Below, piece after piece: positions 59,601 to 64,000 of a DNA stretch of 64,000 nt. The position numbers and the translations under genes were made by a program. Every line of letters begins with the position of its first letter. Within the stretch, counting starts at the first letter, position 1. Source of the stretch: Bathymodiolus brooksi (lineage: Eukaryota > Mollusca > Bivalvia > Mytilida > Modiolidae); the NCBI GenBank assembly GCA_963680875.1, contig OY804588.1, positions 62,940,397-63,004,396 of the forward strand, given 5' to 3'. The notes below the pieces were generated by a model. The model saw only the letters and a program-made list of their open reading frames with translations, had not been told where the DNA came from and did not search any database.

Positions 59601-62600
59601 TCACCTGAGGGAGCAAGTAAACCAAACAGGACAGCCAAAATCATCTAAGGTCACCTGAGGGAGCAAGTAAACTAAACAGGACAGCCAAAATCATCTAAGG
59701 TCACCTGAGGGAGCAAGTAAACCAAACAGGACAGCCAAAATCATCTAAGGTCACCTGAGGGAGCAAGTAAACCAAACAGGACAGCCAAAATCATCTAAGG
59801 TCACCTGAGGGAGAAGAATCTTAGTTTTAATAATAATTACATTATTTAGGAACTGTAAATTTAAAAAATAAATATGTTTAATATACAATGTCGGTGCCAA
59901 AACACTGACTACTGGGCAGATGATACCCCGTAGACTAATAGTCCACCAGCAGAAGTATTGATGAACATACGCATAATTTTCTTTTATTGTTATGATAAAA
60001 CTACATTGTTAATTAACAATCATATTTTTTGCTGACAAAGGGAAATAACCCTTTACAAATATTTGTTTCCTGTTCTCTAAACACTAACAAGAATCTGACA
60101 ATAAAATGACAAAGGGAAATAACCCTTTACAAATATTTTTTTTTCCTGTCCTTTAAACACTAACAAGAATTTTACTAAAAAAATGACAATGACAACAGCA
60201 GACTTACAATGATGACAGCAGACAGACAATGACAACAACAGACAGACAATGACAACAGCAGACAGACAATGACAACAGCAGACAGACAATGATGACAGCA
60301 GACAGACAATGACAACAGCAGACAGACAATGACGACAGCAGACAGACAATGACAACAGCAGACAGAATATGATGACAAAGATAACAATGCAAAAATAAAA
60401 TAATATAACTGCAAAATGTTTTTCAGTAGAAAATTTTTAAAAAGATATAACAAACATCTACTGTAACTTGAATTAATTACATTGTCGTCCAAGAAAACAA
60501 CTTATCTAAGTGGAGATAACCAGGGTCAGATATAAGTTTTTCAGCACTTCAAGACGACAAGACAAAGTGATATTATGATACACAAGCAAAAAAAAAGAAG
60601 TATACATACTCAATGCTTTTTCTGCTAATTTAAGCTGTCTGTATTCTATTGGCAGCCATTCTTTAGGATGACTCAGTAAGCTGAAATTACAAAGACAACA
60701 CTGATGATATACATATGATTCTTTATCAGTAATTTAGAGGGTATGGGGTTATGGTGTTTAATGCCACTTTCAACAATATTTCAGTTATATCGTGGCGGTC
60801 AGCTTTATTGGCGGAGGAATCCGGAGTACCAGGAGAAAACCACAGACCTGCTGCAAGTCACTGACAAACTTTATCACATAATGTTGTATCAAGTACACCT
60901 TGCCATGAACGGGATTCAAACTCACAACACTGAGTGCACAGGTAGTTGTAAAGCCAACTACCATACGATCACGACCATGACGGCCCCCATCTCATCAAGA
61001 GATATTATCAGTACCAAAGAATTGACTCTTAATACTAAAAATTATCAATTAGTGTGATGTGAAACACTGATACTGATAAAATCAACAACTTGAAGGTCTC
61101 CACAAACATTATCACTAGAATCACACCTCGTACTGTCAGACTCGCTACGATTCTACCGATAATGTCTGTCTCAATTTTCATAACTGCCGTTATTTTAAAT
61201 ATAACAACAATCAAACAACTGGCTACTTCTCCTATCACACAGCATTATGGTGACACTGGGAGAACAGATCTGGTTTTGAGACAGAATTAATATATCCTGA
61301 TGTGATGTAGAGATGTATCTACGGTAATTGTGGACTTCAGTTGACTATATTTGTGGGGCCATCGGCGTCGTGGTCGTGATGATATGGTAGTTGGATTTAC
61401 ATCTACCTATGCAATCAGTGCCTATCACAGCTAAAGTTATGATTTCGAATCCCACCCAGGCAAAGTTTACTCGATACAACATTATGTGATCAAGTTTGTC
61501 AGTGACTTGCGGCAGGTTCGTGGTTTACTCTGGGTACTCCGGTTTCCTCCGCCAATAGAACTGACCGCCACAATATAACTGAAATATTGTTGAAAGTAGC
61601 TTTAAACACCCCAACCCTAACCTGCAGGTTTTTCTTCTTCATTTATTTGTATCTGTATTGTAATTAACAATAGGGGGGGACTCCAATTACCCAGTTTAAT
61701 CTTACCACATCTTTGTGCCTGTCACAAACCCTCATCTGGATTTCCAACACCATTTTTTGTTCAATGGTTTGAGGTCAGAGGTGGTAGTTAGTTTTGTTGA
61801 AATTGGTGGAATTGTTGACCATCACTTTTAAATTTTCTTTTCATAACACTGTTTATATTATATGCCATAAGTGTATGCATTGAAGGAGATATATTTGCTA
61901 CACGATGACAGTTGTACTACCTCTATCTCGTTTAACACTTACTTTGTTGATGTGTGCTGCGGTAACCGAGCATTGATTTCATAATATTTCGTTTTTCCAG
62001 AAGGTGGGTATAATGCCCTGAAATGAATAAAATAATTGAATTCAAAACAATTTGTAATATAAAAGGAAATAAGAGGCTCACATGAGTCATCTGGTTAATA
62101 TGATTTATCTATTAGCACTTCAAAAGGAGGAGATAGTCGTGATCGTATAGTAGTTGGATTTACAACTACCTGTGCAATCAGTGCCTATCACCACTAAAGT
62201 TGTGAGTTCGAACCTAGTTCATGGCAAGGTGTACTCGATACAACATTTTGTGATAAAGCTTGTCAGTGACTTACAAAAGGTCGATGGTTTTCTCCGGGTA
62301 CTCGGGTTTCCTCCATCAATAAAACTGACAACCACTATCTAACTGAAATATTGTTGAAAGTGGCGTTAAACGCCATAAACCAAACCATCAAAGGATATGT
62401 TGATTTTTAATCCCCAAAGACATGAATCTGATAGAGTAAGTGTGTGAGTGATTGTTGTTTAATGCCAAATGAGCAATTCTTCAGCTATATCATCAGTCTT
62501 CACGCTAACCCACTTGCCCGAAGCCCAGGATGAGTAAAACTGGATTCGGACAAGTGAAAATTATGAAAGAATTTGTTTAAACAAATAGAACATTTTTCTA

Positions 62601-63492
62601 AGTTTGGCTTACAGGCAAGCAGGTGAAAAAATTAAGACAAAGACTTATCATGGCGAGAACAAGTAAAATTTAATGAGATGATGGTGGATTTGTACTAGAT
62701 TTTTATAAATGCTAGCTCACTGTTCTTAATACCATGTAACTTGGTCTTTAAAGAAATAAGAATCTGCTGAATCATCAGTCCATGGGTAGACATGTCATGC
62801 CACTCGGACACATTATCCTTATTCTGAGCCAACAAGTCTTTATTCTTTCTCCTTAGTTCTGCGTTCTTAGCGGAGAAGCAACTAACACCAATTTCATACT
62901 CTTTGGTTTGACTCGACCAGGGCTCAAACCCACGATCTACCACAATCAAGGCGAGCACCCTAACCATTACATCAATGAGGTTTATATTTTATAGTTAAGT
63001 TCTTCATGACATATTTCTGGTAATCAGATATTCCAGTTATTTAAACTGCCACGATATACCTGAAATAATGTTGAAAGTGGTGTTAAAATAATACCACAAC
63101 CCTAACCCAGTTAGCTACAGGGGTCATTGTGGTCATGATCACATAGTAGCTGAATTTACAACTACCTGTACAATCAGTGCCTATCACCACTAACATTGTG
63201 AGTTCAAATCCGGCTCATGGCGAGGTATACTCATACAACATTATGTGATAAGAGACAGACAGGTCTGTTATTTTCTCTGGTTTCCTCCACCAACAAAACT
63301 GACCCCCACGATATAGCTGAAATATTGTTGAAAGTGGCATTAAACACCATAACTCCCTAGCACAGTTAGTTACATAATAAATAATGAATATGATACATAC
63401 CTTTCTAATGTTTCTGCCTTCACATTGACTCCATTAGCAGCCAACTTAGCCTGTATTTTTTGACATTCAATATTTTCCTCTGTTTCAAAATT
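56669..63492 (-). CDS. C-terminal four exons of an unrecognised gene (partial)
   Basis: Exons on the minus strand: 63492-63401, 62017-61943, 60680-60610, 56820-56669. All have consensus sites (TTGCAG, TTTCAG, TTTCAG, TTAAG acceptors; GTATGT, GTAAGT, GTATGT donors) and phases fit throughout. The first exon starts in phase 0 after an acceptor, so the 5' part lies past the window. The 129 visible residues include [60 protein letters not shown] and [20 protein letters not shown], then a Lys/Gly-rich tail ending [12 protein letters not shown]. Charged, helix-prone sequence with a basic tail. No domain recognised. A cytoskeletal or ciliary coiled-coil protein would fit the composition, but that is a guess. 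Confidence 0.8.
57027..57204 (+). mobile_element. SINE-A copy, 3' part (intron)
   Basis: AGTTGTGAGTTCAAATCTCG, CTTGATACAACATTATGGCA, GACTTGCGATAGGTCGGTGG and GTGGCATGAAACACCATAGC. Confidence 0.85.
57355..58095. repeat. ACTCGCC motif pairs flanking about 550 bp (intron)
   Basis: ACTCGCCAAAATGGCGAGT hairpin at 57361 plus further CTCGCCA copies to about 57445, and a matching group at 57985-58085 with ACTCGCCAGACCGGCGAGT. Both groups contain self-complementary CTCGCC/GGCGAG pairs. The short minus-strand frames there (62 and 64 residues) overlap in different frames. Possibly a decayed transposon. Confidence 0.5.
58165..59975 (+). repeat. R2 repeat copy carrying a 31-copy 50-bp minisatellite
   Basis: R2 start AACGTAGATATCAAATTTAC, CATGTTTCTGGAATAATCTT, then from 58254 to 59803 exactly 31 copies of a 50-bp unit (CCTGAGGGAGCAAGTAAACC, AAACAGGACAGCCAAAATCA, TCTAAGGTCA), then R2 continues with TTAGTTTTAATAATAATTAC and AACACTGACTACTGGGCAGA. 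Units are almost identical, differing at one C/T position (AAACC/AAACT) and two other sites, so the array is young. It sits in the last intron of the minus-strand gene. Confidence 0.95.
60035..60180 (+). repeat. About 75-bp direct duplication (intron)
   Basis: ACAAAGGGAAATAACCCTTT and AAACACTAACAAGAATTT-type segments occur twice in tandem. Confidence 0.85.
60183..60370 (+). repeat. 20-bp tandem repeat, about nine copies (intron)
   Basis: Unit GACAATGACAACAGCAGACA with GATGAC and GACGAC variants. Cys-rich open frames on the minus strand are artefacts. Confidence 0.9.
60743..60987 (-). mobile_element. SINE-A copy, full length (intron)
   Basis: GGGGTTATGGTGTTTAATGC through CAGTTATATCGTGGCGGTCA and GACCTGCTGCAAGTCACTGA to CATACGATCACGACCATGAC. 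Same strand as the host gene's transcript. Confidence 0.9.
61090..61200 (+). pseudogene. Partner of the coding relic at 26.8 kb
   Basis: Plus-strand [20 protein letters not shown] and [11 protein letters not shown], in register with the minus-strand frame at 26795-27020. Family unknown. Lies inside an intron on the opposite strand to the host gene. Confidence 0.3.
61354..61622 (+). mobile_element. SINE-A copy, full length (intron)
   Basis: GGGGCCATCGGCGTCGTGGT, GATTTCGAATCCCACCCAGG, GACTTGCGGCAGGTTCGTGG and GTAGCTTTAAACACCCCAAC. Confidence 0.9.
62127..62384 (+). mobile_element. SINE-A copy, full length (intron)
   Basis: GATAGTCGTGATCGTATAGT, GTTGTGAGTTCGAACCTAGT, GACTTACAAAAGGTCGATGG and GTGGCGTTAAACGCCATAAA. 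Confidence 0.9.
62445..62990 (-). mobile_element. SINE-C copy with a 152-bp insertion (intron)
   Basis: GTGAGTGATTGTTGTTTAAT at the 3' end, AGCTATATCAT, then the insertion 62494-62645, then GGCGAGAACAAG and the rest to the head complement TCTACCACAATCAAGGCGAG and CACCCTAACCATTACATCAA. Confidence 0.85.
62494..62645. mobile_element. 152-bp MITE inside SINE-C
   Basis: Flanked by TATCAT at 62488-62493 and 62646-62651. Uninterrupted SINE-C copies have a single TATCAT here (39.4 kb), so the empty site is known. Ends CAGTCTT and AAGACTT are short inverted repeats, with inner CACTTGCC and GGCAAGCAGGTG. Confidence 0.75.
63043..63107 (+). mobile_element. SINE-A 3' end fragment (intron)
   Basis: AACTGCCACGATATACCTGA, AATAATGTTGAAAGTGGTGT and a TAATACCACAACCCTAACC tail. 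Confidence 0.75.
63119..63352 (+). mobile_element. SINE-A copy, full length (intron)
   Basis: AGGGGTCATTGTGGTCATGA, CATTGTGAGTTCAAATCCGG, a shortened centre, CCCACGATATAGCTGAAATA and GTGGCATTAAACACCATAAC. Confidence 0.9.
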
Positions 63493-64000
63493 CTGCAATA
63501 AATACCAGGTATATGTACATTGTATACTGCATAGCACTTTATATCTGCGGTGTCAAAATTTGACGGTGTCATAAATCTGCATTATTGACAGATATTTATT
63601 TTGGTGGTTTTATAAAAAGAAAAAAAATTATTTACTTTTTTACCATCAATATGATGATGCTGAAGATAATTTTTCGCTTCATGTGTGACGGTTACTTTCG
63701 AAACATAATTAATTTTAACTCACTTTCACAGAAAGTATTATTCATCTAGCGTTTTGACGTCTTTGAGTTTTAAAATTGTTTACAAACAAGGGAAGCTTAA
63801 CATAAAGAAGCCTTTTCTTATTTTATTAATATTATTTTTTAAATTAATTGTGAGTTAATTATTTTAAAACGAGATAATAATTCATTTTATAAATATTTAA
63901 TTATGATTTCATTAACTGATATTATACAAATAGTTCATGACACTGAGGGCCATTTGGCAGTTTTTGGAACGGTCTGTCAACCCCAAAATATTACATGAAC
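63493..64000. other. Intron of the minus-strand gene, no exon seen
   Basis: AT-rich. No further exon with matching phase, and no repeat family recognised. The next upstream exon is presumably beyond 64000. Confidence 0.45.

Noticed and set aside
60077..60492. Cys-rich minus-strand frames (repeated [12 protein letters not shown])
   Set aside because: Translation of a 20-bp tandem repeat in several frames at once.

Overview
This is a gene-poor, AT-rich, repeat-laden stretch of a metazoan nuclear genome. The best guess is a bivalve mollusc, possibly a mussel. That guess rests on GT-AG spliced exons, three tRNA-headed SINE families sharing one 3' half (ending near GTGGCGTTAAACACCA), many short inverted-repeat DNA transposons, and a spliced WAP-domain gene of the sort common in molluscs. 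The species assignment is inference from repeat style. I see no rRNA, standalone tRNA, CRISPR or prokaryotic features.

Only two host genes can be supported. (1) A four-exon plus-strand gene, 36166-39070, encodes a 191-residue secreted protein with a signal peptide, one Cys-rich module and two complete eight-cysteine WAP domains. All splice phases agree. (2) The last four exons of a minus-strand gene lie between 63492 and 56669, also with consistent phases. They give a 129-residue C terminus with a Lys-rich tail and a poly(A) signal. The 5' part lies beyond the right edge and I do not recognise the family.

Layout. 1-3200: no gene, two SINE-A copies and two near-perfect palindromes. 3219-9417: a nest of DNA transposons. 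A PIF/Harbinger-like element with a transposase N-terminal fragment is interrupted by a 3560-bp element with 505-bp terminal inverted repeats, CACTGTC ends, a 5-bp target duplication and zinc-finger exons readable from both ends. A second inverted-repeat element abuts it. 9418-35400: SINEs, four dispersed repeat families (called R1 to R4 here), a pogo-like transposase relic (about 11 kb), two reverse-transcriptase relics (29.6-30.7 kb) and a long CAAT microsatellite. 36-39 kb: the WAP gene, whose introns hold several small DNA transposons. 40.2-47.04 kb: a tandem array of a 45-bp unit (about 140 copies) whose sequence matches the SINE-A 5' head, split by a 557-bp TA-flanked transposon. 47.5-56.6 kb: two CAGGGGCGG-ended elements with 5-bp target duplications, a CTT microsatellite, a block of about 170-bp repeats, palindromes, and a second copy of the TA-flanked transposon. 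56.7-63.5 kb: the minus-strand gene, with a 31-copy 50-bp minisatellite and many SINEs in its introns.

The recurring theme is that pieces of dispersed repeats have been turned into tandem arrays at least six times here: SINE-A head, SINE-B head, SINE-C head, R1 end, and R2 interior twice. The most unusual element is the CACTGTC one, in which the two inverted repeats carry the same start exon and each can splice in phase to a different zinc-finger exon on opposite strands.
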